Positions 8,201-17,158 are shown, counted from the stretch's first letter. The stretch is 64,000 nucleotides of DNA from Parundibacterium terreum (GCF_014636315.1 NZ_BMED01000007.1:207219-271218); one strand, 5' to 3'. Numbers and translations: made by a program. Notes: a model not told the origin generated them from the letters alone.

Positions 8201-8947
8201 ATGACTCATCCCGTTGTTTTGATCACCGGCGCCCTGACCGGTATTGGCCGTGCTACTGCACTGGCGTTTGCAAAAAATGGTGCTCGCCTGGTTGTTTCAG
8301 GCCGCCGCGAAGTGGAAGGCAAGGCGCTGGAAGCCGAACTTCGCCAGCTTGGTTCCGAAGCCGTCTTCGTTCGCGCTGACGTGCGTCAGGACGACGATGT
8401 ACGCACCCTGGTTGATGCAGCCGTCGCACGTTTTGGCCGTATCGATGTCGCGGTCAACAATGCCGGCACTGAAGGCCAGCCTGGCTTGATCGTCAATCAA
8501 ACCGCCGAAAGCTACGCCGCAACCTTCGACACCAACGTTCTGGGCACGCTGATGAGCCTGAAGCACGAACTGCGCGTGATGACCGCACAGGGAAGCGGCA
8601 GCATCATCAACATCTCCTCGACTTACGGTCATGAAGGCGCCGCATACGCATCCGTGTATGCCGGTAGCAAGCATGCGGTAGAGGGCATCACCAAGTCCGC
8701 CGCGCTGGAGGTTGCCGGCAGCGGCGTGCGCGTCAACGCAGTTGCACCGGGGCCAACCGACACCGGCATGCTGGATCGCTTTACCGGCACTCCTGAAAAC
8801 AAAGCGGCGCTCGCAGCCGGCGTACCGCTGGGCCGCGTCGGCCAGCCAGCGGAAGTTGCCAGTGCGGTGTTGTATCTGGCATCCGAAGGCGCCACTTTCG
8901 TGACCGGGCAAATTCTCACGGTCGATGGCGGCAAGACTGCAGGCTGA
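8201..8947 (+). CDS. Short-chain dehydrogenase/reductase (SDR)
   Basis: A 248-residue SDR with cofactor loop TGALTGIG, NNAG after a strand, ISS with catalytic Ser and the YAGSK motif, and a VDGG C-terminal end. An AAGGA site precedes the start by nine bases. It is the first gene of an operon with another SDR, a glutathione transferase and an Old Yellow Enzyme, all on the plus strand with short gaps. The operon is divergent from the LysR gene, its likely regulator. Together they suggest reduction or conjugation of reactive carbonyl or electrophilic compounds. The substrate is not known. Confidence 0.92.
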   Translation: MTHPVVLITGALTGIGRATALAFAKNGARLVVSGRREVEGKALEAELRQLGSEAVFVRADVRQDDDVRTLVDAAVARFGRIDVAVNNAGTEGQPGLIVNQTAESYAATFDTNVLGTLMSLKHELRVMTAQGSGSIINISSTYGHEGAAYASVYAGSKHAVEGITKSAALEVAGSGVRVNAVAPGPTDTGMLDRFTGTPENKAALAAGVPLGRVGQPAEVASAVLYLASEGATFVTGQILTVDGGKTAG

Positions 8948-8984
8948 TTGCGTGATCATTTTTAACTGACAAGGAAAATGTCTC

Positions 8985-9731
8985 ATGAGTAAGCTTGCAG
9001 GAAAGACCGCGCTGGTGACCGGCGCCTCGCGCGGTATCGGCCGCGCCACTGCCCTGGCATTGGCGAGAGATGGTGCCCAGGTGCTGGTGCATTACAGTCG
9101 CGGCGAGCAGGAGGCCGCGGCTGTAGTGGCCGAGATTCGCGAGGCCGGAGGCAAGGCGGAAAAAATTTCCGCTGATCTGGCGCAACCCGACGGGCCGCAT
9201 CAATTGGCCCAAGGTGTGCGTGCCATTATCGGAGGACGGCTGGATGTTCTTGTTGCCAATGCCGGAATCAGCTCATCGACATCGATACAGGATACGTCGG
9301 TCGAAGACTTTGACCGCTTGTTTGCCATTAACGTGCGCGCACCATTTTTTCTGGTCCAGCAACTACGGCCTGCTTTATGTACTGGAAGCAGTATCGTGCT
9401 GTTGTCTTCGCTGGTGGCGCATTCGTCAATAGGTACTTTATCGGCTTACGCGGCGACCAAAGGCGCGATCGATACGCTGGTAAAGCATTTCGCTACTGCC
9501 TTGGGTGAGCACGGGATACGCGTCAATGCCGTGGCACCGGGTGTGGTACCTACCGACATGTCCAGCTTTACAAAAACCGAGGCAGGCCGCAATTTTGCGA
9601 TCGGCATGCAAGCGCTCAAGAGGATGGCACAGCCGGATGATATCGGCGCTGCGATTTCCTTTCTCGCATCCGACGCGGCGCGCTGGATCACCGGCGAAAC
9701 ACTGCACGTTGACGGCGGTTCGAAGCTGTAA
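8985..9731 (+). CDS. Short-chain dehydrogenase/reductase (SDR)
   Basis: A 248-residue SDR, paralogue of the one at 5929-6675. It has TGASRGIG (12-19), NAG (92-94), LLSSL with the catalytic serine, YAATK (155-159) and the shared C-terminal ITGETLHVDGGSKL. HYSRG after strand 2 favours NADP(H). The ATG has an AAGGAA site and follows the previous SDR by 37 bases. It should be part of the LysR-controlled operon. Two near-identical SDRs under copies of the same motif suggest a shared or related substrate. Confidence 0.92.
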   Translation: MSKLAGKTALVTGASRGIGRATALALARDGAQVLVHYSRGEQEAAAVVAEIREAGGKAEKISADLAQPDGPHQLAQGVRAIIGGRLDVLVANAGISSSTSIQDTSVEDFDRLFAINVRAPFFLVQQLRPALCTGSSIVLLSSLVAHSSIGTLSAYAATKGAIDTLVKHFATALGEHGIRVNAVAPGVVPTDMSSFTKTEAGRNFAIGMQALKRMAQPDDIGAAISFLASDAARWITGETLHVDGGSKL

Positions 9732-9782
9732 ACCGTTACCCATTCATTTTTAATTATTTTTTAACTATCCAGGAGTTTCACC

Positions 9783-10430
9783 ATGACAGATAACACTATC
9801 AAGCTGTATCAATCGCCGGCTTCCCCCAATTCGCGGCGTGTGCGGATGTTTCTAGCCGAGAAGGGCGTGCAAGTTGCCGTCATTCCGGTAGATCTTGGCG
9901 CCAAGGAGCAATTCTCGGACCCGTATCGCGCAATCAATCCTCGCTTGCAGGTTCCTGCGCTAGTGCTAGAAGACGGTACGTCGATCACCGAGGTTCCCGC
10001 CATCTGGCGCTACCTGGAGTTAACACATCCTGGTACACCGCTGCTCGGGGCTACCGCAAAAGAGCAGGGGCTCATTGCCATGTGGGAGCGCCGGGTTGAG
10101 CTCGACGGCTTTTCTGCAGTGATGGAAGCGGTGCGCAATACCGTTCCAGGTCTGAAGGGGCGGGCATTATCGGGTCCGCATGCCTATGAGCAGATTCCGG
10201 CTCTGGCTGAGCGTAGTCTTGAGCGCATCAAGAATTTTTATGCCGACTTGAACACCTGGCTTGGCACATCAAGCTTTGTCGCCGGAGAGCAGTTTTCCGT
10301 GGCGGATATCACGGCTTTCATCACCGTCGATTTTGCCACCGGCGGCGCCAAATTGCCGATTCCTGAAGAGCACACAGCGACCAAGCGCTGGTATGACCGT
10401 ATTGCGGCACGTCCAAGCGCCAAGGCGTGA
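9783..10430 (+). CDS. Glutathione S-transferase family protein
   Basis: A 215-residue cytosolic GST. The N-terminal thioredoxin-like domain (about 6-85) has the catalytic-serine-like SPASPNSRRVRMFLAEKG, the cis-proline turn QVPALVLEDG and the glutathione-binding E(V/I)PAI. The all-helical C-terminal domain (about 95-215) contains FVAGEQFSVADI, the conserved N-capping box region. An AGGAG site lies nine bases before the ATG. It is the third gene of the SDR operon, so it probably conjugates glutathione to electrophiles handled by the neighbours. Confidence 0.92.
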   Translation: MTDNTIKLYQSPASPNSRRVRMFLAEKGVQVAVIPVDLGAKEQFSDPYRAINPRLQVPALVLEDGTSITEVPAIWRYLELTHPGTPLLGATAKEQGLIAMWERRVELDGFSAVMEAVRNTVPGLKGRALSGPHAYEQIPALAERSLERIKNFYADLNTWLGTSSFVAGEQFSVADITAFITVDFATGGAKLPIPEEHTATKRWYDRIAARPSAKA

Positions 10431-10520
10431 TTTTAGTATCCGCCGCCGCTAGCGCGGCGGATGCGAAATCATTCATTGATCAAATTGATGCGGGTCCGAG
10501 CGATCCGCAGGGATACTTTT

Positions 10521-11627
10521 GTGACAAAAAATTCTTTATTTAGTGCCTACAAATTGGGCGCACTCGATCTGTCGCACCGGGTAGTGCATGCACCAATGAC
10601 CCGGCTGCGGTCCGACGCCGACGATAGTCCAAGCGCCATGATGGTGGAGTATTACCGGCAGCGCGCCTCCGAAGGTGGTTTGATTATCACCGAGAGCGTG
10701 CATCCTTCGTTCGATAGCCGCGGCTATTTGGGCGCACCTGGCATCTATACCGATAAGCATGTGGAAGCATGGAAACCGGTGGTGGATGCAGTACATCAGA
10801 AGGGTGGCCGGATCATCATGCAGATTGCGCATGACGGTCGTCAATCGCATGTTGACCTGAGTAATGGCAAGGCTCCGATCGCACCGTCCGTGGTGCCCTT
10901 CGATACGGTTGTTTTCACGCAGGATGGCTGGGTGCCGGTATCGCCGCATCGTGCACTTGATGCAGATGAAATTCCCGGGCTGATAGAGTCGTTCAGGCTT
11001 GCGGCCAAGCGGGCGCATGATGCCGGATTCGACGGCGTGGAGCTGCACTCCGCAAACGGCTATCTGGTTGATACCTTTCTGCAGGACGGTACCAATAAAC
11101 GTAGCGATGGCTACGGCGGTTCGGTTGAGAAGCGAGCGCGCTTCCCGCTAGAACTGACAGAGGCTTTTATTTCTGTGTTCGGAGCCGGCCGGGTCGGTGT
11201 TCGTATCTCGCCGAGCGGCAAATGGGGCTCAATTTCGGACAGCGATCCGGAGTCGACATTCGCTTATTTCGCCCAGCGCCTGAATGAATATGGGCTAGCT
11301 TACCTGCATGTGATTGAACCTAGGGTGATGGGGACGGAGACGCTCGAAGAAGGCAAGGCTCCAGTCGCATCGGCATTTCTTCGCCGCCACTTCCAGGGAC
11401 CGATTATCGCTGCCGGCGGCTTCGACCGCTACGATGCTGAGCAGATTTTGCAACGTGGCGATGCCGATCTTGTTGCTTTCGGGCGGTGGTTTTCTTCCAA
11501 TCCGGATCTACCTGAGCGTCTGCGTCGCAACCTGCCACTGACACCCTATGTACGTGATGCATTCTGGGGTGGGGATGAGCGCAACTACATCGATTTTCCT
11601 TCCTACCAAAACGAGCTGGTGGAATAG
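10521..11627 (+). CDS. Old Yellow Enzyme family NADH:flavin oxidoreductase
   Basis: A 368-residue FMN-dependent ene-reductase counted from the GTG at 10521, which fits the family start (TKNSLFSAYKLGALDLSHR) and has a GCAGGGA site; an upstream ATG at 10461 would add 20 unrelated residues. Motifs in order: FMN-binding APMTRLR, QIAHDGRQSH, the DGVELHSANGYL segment bearing the active-site His/Asn region, TNKRSDGYGGSVEKRARF, and phosphate-binding AAGGF. The family reduces alpha,beta-unsaturated carbonyls, nitro-esters or nitroaromatics with NAD(P)H. It is the fourth gene of the LysR-linked operon. Confidence 0.93.
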   Translation: MTKNSLFSAYKLGALDLSHRVVHAPMTRLRSDADDSPSAMMVEYYRQRASEGGLIITESVHPSFDSRGYLGAPGIYTDKHVEAWKPVVDAVHQKGGRIIMQIAHDGRQSHVDLSNGKAPIAPSVVPFDTVVFTQDGWVPVSPHRALDADEIPGLIESFRLAAKRAHDAGFDGVELHSANGYLVDTFLQDGTNKRSDGYGGSVEKRARFPLELTEAFISVFGAGRVGVRISPSGKWGSISDSDPESTFAYFAQRLNEYGLAYLHVIEPRVMGTETLEEGKAPVASAFLRRHFQGPIIAAGGFDRYDAEQILQRGDADLVAFGRWFSSNPDLPERLRRNLPLTPYVRDAFWGGDERNYIDFPSYQNELVE

Positions 11628-11665
11628 GACGAAGCCGCCGGTTGGCGGGAATATGGAGGCGGGCC

Positions 11666-11884
11666 GTGAAATACGAAATCAGCTTTATCAGTTTTTGCAG
11701 TGTTTTTATCTATATTCTCGTATTCCTGGGAAGCTGGATCCTGGGCCGGCTTCTAGTGCAATTTAATGGGAAGTTTGAGATCCCCAGAGATGGGGATGAG
11801 GAATTGCTCAGACAATATTTCTCGATATGGCAGGATCGCTCGCCGATGGGTAGCGATGATTTTCGCTCGGCCAATGATCGCTGA
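11666..11884 (+). CDS. Small membrane protein of unknown function
   Basis: A 72-residue protein starting with GTG at 11666, chosen because GGAGG stands six bases before it. One hydrophobic segment (about 5-27, ISFISFCSVFIYILVFLGSWIL) is followed by a charged tail (FEIPRDGDEELLRQYFSIWQDRSP). It follows the ene-reductase by 38 bases and may be the last gene of that operon. No family is recognised. Confidence 0.6.
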   Translation: MKYEISFISFCSVFIYILVFLGSWILGRLLVQFNGKFEIPRDGDEELLRQYFSIWQDRSPMGSDDFRSANDR

Positions 11885-11900
11885 TTCTCTTTGACCGTGC

Positions 11901-11931
11901 ACACCTGCAAGCCTGTGCAGCTTGCAGGTGT
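11901..11931. terminator. Long hairpin between convergent genes
   Basis: A perfect 12-bp stem (ACACCTGCAAGC with GCTTGCAGGTGT) around a seven-base loop. There is no T-run, but its place between convergent genes suggests transcription termination on both strands. Confidence 0.6.
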
Positions 11932-11950
11932 TACCACATATTAATACCGT

Positions 11951-12334
11951 TCAGCTTAATGGATGTTCCACGATGACATCGACACGATCAGGATAAAAAG
12001 CGACGTGATCCTTGATCAATGCGACAGAGTCAAAAGGAGCCTCATAGGTCCACACAGCGTTTAGCGAACGCTCTCCTCCTGCGGGGATGCTGTAATAGGC
12101 ACAGTCTCCTTTATACGGGCAATAAGTCTGGTTAGCGCTGCGTTCCAGCAGCGTCATGTCGATATCCTTGCGCGGGATATACTGCACGGCCGGATAGGAA
12201 GCTTCTTGCAAGATCAGCGCATTGCGGGTGTCGGCGATGATACGGCCGGCCACCGTCACGGTGACACGAGCCGGATTTTGTTTGATAGTAATAGGGTGCT
12301 CGGGGCCTGGTATTTTGATTGCCTTGGTTTCCAT
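11951..12334 (-). CDS. DUF427 domain protein
   Basis: A 127-residue protein with the DUF427 pattern: an N-terminal half with RVTVTVAGRIIADTRNALILQE, the central conserved YIPRKDIDMTLL, the TYCPYKGDCAYYSI segment with two cysteines, and the end VAWTYE-like motif followed by IKDHVAFYPDRVDV. DUF427 proteins are small, cytosolic and of unknown function, often near hydrolases and oxidoreductases. The start ATG follows an AAGGAACC site. It is transcribed after the alpha/beta hydrolase on the same strand, 218 bases downstream. Confidence 0.85.
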   Translation of the reverse strand: METKAIKIPGPEHPITIKQNPARVTVTVAGRIIADTRNALILQEASYPAVQYIPRKDIDMTLLERSANQTYCPYKGDCAYYSIPAGGERSLNAVWTYEAPFDSVALIKDHVAFYPDRVDVIVEHPLS

Positions 12335-12552
12335 GATTTGGGTTCCTTTGTGTGGTTGAAAGTTTTAAACTGAAAAATAGCGGCGGCAATTTTTCTCGCT
12401 CCAAATTGCCACGCTGTCGAAGCCTGAAAATGGTGATTTCACTGACCAACTTGTTTCTGCCAGAGTGCCGTCTGTGGGATTGTTGCCGCATCGCCTGCGC
12501 ACCGGCCTTGGCCGGTGCGAGGGGGCTGTCTTGAACGATGCTTTGCGAATTC

Positions 12553-13410
12553 TTAGCCGTGCGCCTGCGACAGGAAGCGCGAAACGTCCTGAACAAACAT
12601 CTCTGCGTATTGATAAAGTGAACCGTGGTTTGAATCTGGGTACAGAATCAGATGTGCGTCAGGGATGTTTTGCTGGAGGATAAACGAGTTGACCGAATAA
12701 ATAATCACGTCGGTTTGCCCATTCACTACCAGGGTAGGTTGACGAAGTGCCTTCAGATATTCATAAGGCTGGTCACGCGGAGCGCCCCATTTGCCGAGTG
12801 CTTCGAGCTGCGCGCCGGCAACTTTTTCATTCGCTTCAGGGTCACGGCCTTCAGTGCGCAGGCGAAAGCGTTTTAGAAATTCGCGGCCCGCTGCCTGGCT
12901 CTTTTCGGACGGTGTAAAAAACACGTCAAGCCACAAATCATCAGGATGCTTGTAGGTGGCACCGAATATCTGCTGGGCCTCTGGTGTTAATGACGACATT
13001 CCTTCACCACTTCTGGGACCAGTGCCGACCAGGACTACGCGGCGAACCAGAGTGGGTTCAGTAATTGCCAATTCTTGAGCGATAAGACCCCCCATTGAGA
13101 AGCCAAGCACGTCAACTTGTGATAATCCCAGTGCCTTGATGAATGCAGCAGCGTTAGCAGCCATTTCTTCTATGGAGGTGGGAACTTCCCCGCTGGTGCT
13201 GGAAATGCCCGCATTATTGAAGAGAATCACCTCCCTGTCCTTGGCTAATCCGTCCGTGACCAGTGGGTCCCAATGGTCCATGGTCCCAGTAAAGTGGATG
13301 TTGAAAACCAGGGGCACGCCACCGGCCTTGCCGAAACGGCGATAGGCGAATTGAATCCCTTTTGCTGAAACGTACTGCGTAGGTGCAGTTTGATGCGTAT
13401 GCGAAGTCAT
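12553..13410 (-). CDS. Alpha/beta-fold hydrolase
   Basis: A 285-residue hydrolase counted from ATG 13410. The frame runs open a further 83 codons upstream, but that stretch holds the promoter and has no homology-like pattern. It has the oxyanion region NIHFTGTMDHWDP, nucleophile elbow GFSMG, an acid in NGQTDVI and the final His in DSNHGSLYQY. It resembles haloalkane dehalogenase/perhydrolase-type hydrolases, but the substrate is not evident. Its promoter region carries copy C of the 37-bp motif, linking it to the LysR gene 5 kb away. Confidence 0.88.
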   Translation of the reverse strand: MTSHTHQTAPTQYVSAKGIQFAYRRFGKAGGVPLVFNIHFTGTMDHWDPLVTDGLAKDREVILFNNAGISSTSGEVPTSIEEMAANAAAFIKALGLSQVDVLGFSMGGLIAQELAITEPTLVRRVVLVGTGPRSGEGMSSLTPEAQQIFGATYKHPDDLWLDVFFTPSEKSQAAGREFLKRFRLRTEGRDPEANEKVAGAQLEALGKWGAPRDQPYEYLKALRQPTLVVNGQTDVIIYSVNSFILQQNIPDAHLILYPDSNHGSLYQYAEMFVQDVSRFLSQAHG

Positions 13411-13781
13411 GATGAGTATCCTTGCGAGGTAATTTAATTTCAGCGATATGCTGTCCTTGCTCACTAGGATAGATACAGCGCGGATTGATCTCAAAGACTT
13501 TGTATGCCTGTCCCCATACTTGAAAAGCATGGAGTAGCAATCATGGCCTGCCCGGATACTGGTTTTGCGATTGACAGTCCCACTTGTTAAAGCGGCGCCT
13601 GTCCCGCAGGAGGCTCGTAATGTATTCATCCTATGCCCTGTCGGATAGTGGTTTCGCATCCTCGGTCAATGTGATATTGTTTTTATTGCAAAACGAGCGC
13701 CGGCTCGTTCGACACCACGTCTAACGCAGTCACCACGGGCTGCCGTTTATAGCGGCCGGCCACATAATTTAGGAGAAGCCC
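13411..13781. other. Divergent promoter region between hydrolase and thiolase
   Basis: 371 bases. It holds copy C of the conserved motif (13497-13533) near the hydrolase. It also holds an imperfect direct repeat: CGGATACTGGTTTTGCGAT (13551-13569) and CGGATAGTGGTTTCGCAT (13642-13659). No gene is seen. Confidence 0.5.
13497..13533. promoter_or_regulatory. Copy C of the 37-bp bipartite motif (candidate LysR operator)
   Basis: It reads ACTTTGTATGCCTGTCC, then CCATAC, seven variable bases and GCATGGA. It is more diverged than copies A and B but has exactly the same spacing. It starts 87 bases upstream of the hydrolase ATG. Confidence 0.5.
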
Positions 13782-15068
13782 ATGAATGAGCATATCGCCC
13801 GCAACGAAGTCTGGCTTGCCGCAGGCTTACGCACACCGTTCGCCAAGGTTGACGGTGCACTTGGCCGTTTCGATGCCATCGAGTTGTCTGTGCCGGTAGC
13901 GCAGGGGATGATGGCACAGCTCAATGGGGCCTCACCGGATTTTGTGGCGTGGGGAACGGTAGTGCCCAACCTCACCTGGAGCAATATCGCCCGTGAGGTG
14001 CTGATGGACTCGGGAGTGTCGCCGTCTATACCGGCCTACTCCACGATCATGGCCTGCTCCACCAGCATGATTGCCGCGATACAGGCGGCCGGCATGCTCG
14101 ATGGCGTTAGCCGTAATCTGGCGCTGGTTGGGGGCGTTGAAAGTATGAGCCGTGTCCAGATCGGTCTCGGTATGAAGCTGTCGGACTGGATGCGCAAGTT
14201 CCAGCAAGCAAGCTCTCTGGGGCAGAAAGTACAGCACTTGGCCGAACTCAAACCGGGCGATGTGCGGCTTTACATTCCCGCAGTCACCAACCGCACCAGT
14301 GGTATGAGCATGGGCGAACACACCGAGATCACGGTGAAGGAATGGAGTATCGTCCGCTCTGAGCAAGACCATCTGGCATTGCAAAGCCATCAGCGCGCCG
14401 TCGCAGCCTGGGAGCGGGGCTTCTTCGATGATCTGGTTATACCGGTCGGTGAAGCCAAGCGCGATACCATACCGCGCAAAGAAACTTCACTGGAGAAGCT
14501 TGGGCGATTGTCACCAGTGTTCGACCGTACGAGTGGCAAAGGCACGCTGACGGCAGGGAATTCTTCTTCTCTCACAGACGGTGCCGCTGGACTGTGGGTA
14601 GCTTCACGCTCCGGCCTTAACAAGCTTCCGTCCACCATACCGAGGGTGAGGCTGGTGGACTGGGAGATCGCAGCCGTCGATTTTCGGGTTGAGGGATTAT
14701 TGATGGCGCCTGCCTTCGCCATCCCTAAGCTGCTGGCGCGGCACAAGCTACGTTACGAAGACATCGCTCTATGGGAAATCCATGAGGCCTTCACGGGCCA
14801 AGTGCTGTTCCACATCAAGGCGCTGGAAGATCAGACCTTTATCAAGGAAAAAGCCGGTGTGGATTACAGCTTCGGAGCCTTCCCACATGAAAGACTCAAT
14901 CCCAACGGCGGCAGTGTCGCTCTCGGCCACCCGTTCGGCGCCACAGGCGCGCGCATCCTTAGCCAGACGGTCGCAGAATTGGCAGCGATGCCGCCAGGTA
15001 GCCGTGCCATCGTCAGCATCTGCGCCGATGGCGGCCAGGGGAGTGTGGCGCTGCTTGAGGCAGTATAG
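13782..15068 (+). CDS. Acetyl-CoA C-acyltransferase (thiolase)
   Basis: A 428-residue thiolase, close in length to FadI/FadA-type enzymes. The nucleophilic cysteine is Cys92 in MACSTS, and the C-terminal half has the WEIHEAF histidine, NPNGGSVALGHPFGATG, and the second catalytic cysteine in ICADGGQGS. It cleaves 3-ketoacyl-CoA or condenses acetyl-CoA units in the cytosol. A TAGGAG site precedes the ATG. It stands alone, without fadJ/fadB or CoA transferase neighbours, so its pathway is not shown by context. Confidence 0.92.
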   Translation: MNEHIARNEVWLAAGLRTPFAKVDGALGRFDAIELSVPVAQGMMAQLNGASPDFVAWGTVVPNLTWSNIAREVLMDSGVSPSIPAYSTIMACSTSMIAAIQAAGMLDGVSRNLALVGGVESMSRVQIGLGMKLSDWMRKFQQASSLGQKVQHLAELKPGDVRLYIPAVTNRTSGMSMGEHTEITVKEWSIVRSEQDHLALQSHQRAVAAWERGFFDDLVIPVGEAKRDTIPRKETSLEKLGRLSPVFDRTSGKGTLTAGNSSSLTDGAAGLWVASRSGLNKLPSTIPRVRLVDWEIAAVDFRVEGLLMAPAFAIPKLLARHKLRYEDIALWEIHEAFTGQVLFHIKALEDQTFIKEKAGVDYSFGAFPHERLNPNGGSVALGHPFGATGARILSQTVAELAAMPPGSRAIVSICADGGQGSVALLEAV

Positions 15069-15087
15069 TGATTCAGACTGACTTGAT

Positions 15088-15118
15088 GAGGCCTACGCGG
15101 AGGCCTCGCCATTTTGTA
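15088..15118. terminator. Terminator hairpin between thiolase and glmS
   Basis: Stem GAGGCCT/AGGCCTC around a six-base loop, followed by GCCATTTTG. It lies between two convergent genes. Confidence 0.7.
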
Positions 15119-15161
15119 TCAACAACTAATCAAGACTGCCAGACAATCTCCAATACCGAAC

Positions 15162-16979
15162 CTACTCCACAGTAACGGACTTCGCCAAATTCCGAGGCTT
15201 ATCCACATCCGTACCTCGCGCCAGCGCCGTGTGATACGCCAGCAACTGCAAAGGCACCACGTGCAGGATAGGCGATAGCTGGCCGTAGTGTTCCGGCAGG
15301 CGGATGACGTGCACGCCTTCGCTCGGGGCAATGCGGGAGTCTGCATCGGCAAATACATATAGTTCGCCGCCGCGTGCGCGCACTTCCTGCATATTCGATT
15401 TCAGTTTTTCTATCAGCGCATCTTTCGGCGCCACTGTCACTACCGGCATTTCCTTGGTGACCAGGGCCAGTGGGCCGTGCTTCAGTTCGCCGGCGGGATA
15501 GGCTTCTGCGTGGATATAGGAAATTTCTTTCAGTTTCAGTGCGCCTTCCAGCGCGATGGGGTAGTGCAGGCCGCGTCCCAGGAACAAGGCGTTTTCTTTG
15601 CGGGCGAATTCTTCTGCCCAGGCTATGATTTGCGGTTCCAGCGCCAGCACGGCACTGATGGCTACCGGCAGGTGGCGCAGGGCCTTGATGTGTTCTGCCT
15701 CTTGCTCATCGCTGAGGCGGCCTTTGGTTTGCGCCAATGCCAGCGCCAACAGGAATAGTGCTGCCAGTTGCGTAGTGAAAGCCTTGGTGGAGGCGACGCC
15801 GACTTCAACGCCGGCGCGGGTGATGTAAGACAATTCACATTCCCTGACCATGGCGCTGGTAGCAACGTTGCAGATGGTCAGCGTATGCTGCATGCCTTGC
15901 GCGCGTGCATGCTTTAGCGCTGCCAGGGTGTCGGCGGTTTCTCCGCTTTGCGAGATCGTGACGACCAGGCTGTTCGGATTGGGCACGCTGTCGCGGTAGC
16001 GGTATTCGCTGGCGATCTCTACATTGACGGTCACCTTGGCGATGGATTCTATCCAGTATTTGGCGGTCAGGCCGGCGTAGTAGCTGGTGCCGCAAGCCAG
16101 GATCAGCACCGAGTCTATCTGCTTGAAGATGTTGAAGGCCTTGTCGCCGAACAGTTCCGGCATGATGCCGGTAACGCCTTCCAGCGTGTCGCCGATGGCG
16201 CGCGGCTGCTCGAAGATTTCTTTCTGCATGTAGTGGCGGTAAGGGCCCAGCTCGGCCGCGCCGGTATGGGCATGCACGGTACGCACTTCGCGTTGTACGG
16301 CCTTGCCGTTCACATCCACGATCCAGCAGCGCTGCAATTGCAGGTCCACGACATCGCCTTCTTCCAGGTAGATGATCTGGTCGGTGGTGCCGGCCAGCGC
16401 CATCGCGTCGGATGCCAGGAAATTCTCGCCCTGGCCTACGCCGACGATCAGCGGCGAACCCTGGCGCGCACCGACCACGCGGTGCGGTTCATCGCGGCAG
16501 AAGACGGCGATTGCATAGGCGCCGGTCAGGCGTTTCACTGCTTGCTGCACGGTCTCGAACAGATCGCCGGTATATAAATGGTCTACCAGATGGGCGATCA
16601 CTTCGGTGTCGGTCTGGCTCTCGAACACATAGCCTGCCGCCTGCAGTTCTGCGCGCAGTTCTTCGTGGTTTTCTATGATGCCGTTGTGGACCAGCGCGAT
16701 GCGGTCGCGCGAGAAATGCGGGTGGGCATTGGAGGAGGAGGGCGCGCCGTGCGTTGCCCAGCGGGTGTGCGCAATGCCGGTGAAGCCGGACAGCGCGGTT
16801 TGCTGGATCTGGGTTTCCAGATCGGCCACGCGGGAGGTGCTGCGCGAGCGTTGCAGCTTGCCGTCCACATGCAGTGCCACGCCGCAAGAGTCATAACCGC
16901 GATACTCCAGCCTTTTCAGGCCCTCGACCAGGATGGGAGTGATATTGCGTTGTGCTACTGCGCCGACGATGCCACACAT
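15162..16979 (-). CDS. glmS: Glutamine--fructose-6-phosphate aminotransferase (isomerizing)
   Basis: A 605-residue GlmS of typical length. It makes glucosamine-6-phosphate from fructose-6-phosphate and glutamine, the entry step to UDP-GlcNAc for peptidoglycan and LPS. The N-terminal class II glutamine amidotransferase domain starts MCGIVGA with catalytic Cys2 and has HTRWATHG; two SIS sugar-isomerase domains follow (about 285-430 and 455-595), with CGTSYYAG, SQSGETADT and the conserved C-terminal end DKPRNLAKSVTVE. In many Burkholderiales glmS and glmU are adjacent; here they are about 8 kb apart on the same strand. No glmS ribozyme was seen. Confidence 0.98.
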   Translation of the reverse strand: MCGIVGAVAQRNITPILVEGLKRLEYRGYDSCGVALHVDGKLQRSRSTSRVADLETQIQQTALSGFTGIAHTRWATHGAPSSSNAHPHFSRDRIALVHNGIIENHEELRAELQAAGYVFESQTDTEVIAHLVDHLYTGDLFETVQQAVKRLTGAYAIAVFCRDEPHRVVGARQGSPLIVGVGQGENFLASDAMALAGTTDQIIYLEEGDVVDLQLQRCWIVDVNGKAVQREVRTVHAHTGAAELGPYRHYMQKEIFEQPRAIGDTLEGVTGIMPELFGDKAFNIFKQIDSVLILACGTSYYAGLTAKYWIESIAKVTVNVEIASEYRYRDSVPNPNSLVVTISQSGETADTLAALKHARAQGMQHTLTICNVATSAMVRECELSYITRAGVEVGVASTKAFTTQLAALFLLALALAQTKGRLSDEQEAEHIKALRHLPVAISAVLALEPQIIAWAEEFARKENALFLGRGLHYPIALEGALKLKEISYIHAEAYPAGELKHGPLALVTKEMPVVTVAPKDALIEKLKSNMQEVRARGGELYVFADADSRIAPSEGVHVIRLPEHYGQLSPILHVVPLQLLAYHTALARGTDVDKPRNLAKSVTVE

Positions 16980-17158
16980 AAGAGCCCCTTGATGTTTTGT
17001 TGGGTGGGATGGGTTTATTCAATAAAGCCAAACTGTTGCGTCATGCTAAAGGGTTTGCGATGAAATTATCTTGCAATATTTAGGGTATTTTGAATTTAAA
17101 TGATGGTCGAGTATTTTTGTGTTTAAATATTCCAAATTACTAAATTAAATGAAATTAT

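Noticed and set aside
8297..9049. 250-codon minus-strand open frame over the two plus-strand SDRs
   Set aside because: Both SDRs on the plus strand are complete with good ribosome binding sites; the antisense frame shows no protein-like pattern.
13411..13659. 83-codon N-terminal extension of the alpha/beta hydrolase
   Set aside because: It covers the promoter and the conserved motif copy C; the family start is at 13410.
16980..17158. glmS ribozyme upstream of glmS
   Set aside because: That ribozyme is a Gram-positive feature, and the leader shows no matching conserved core.
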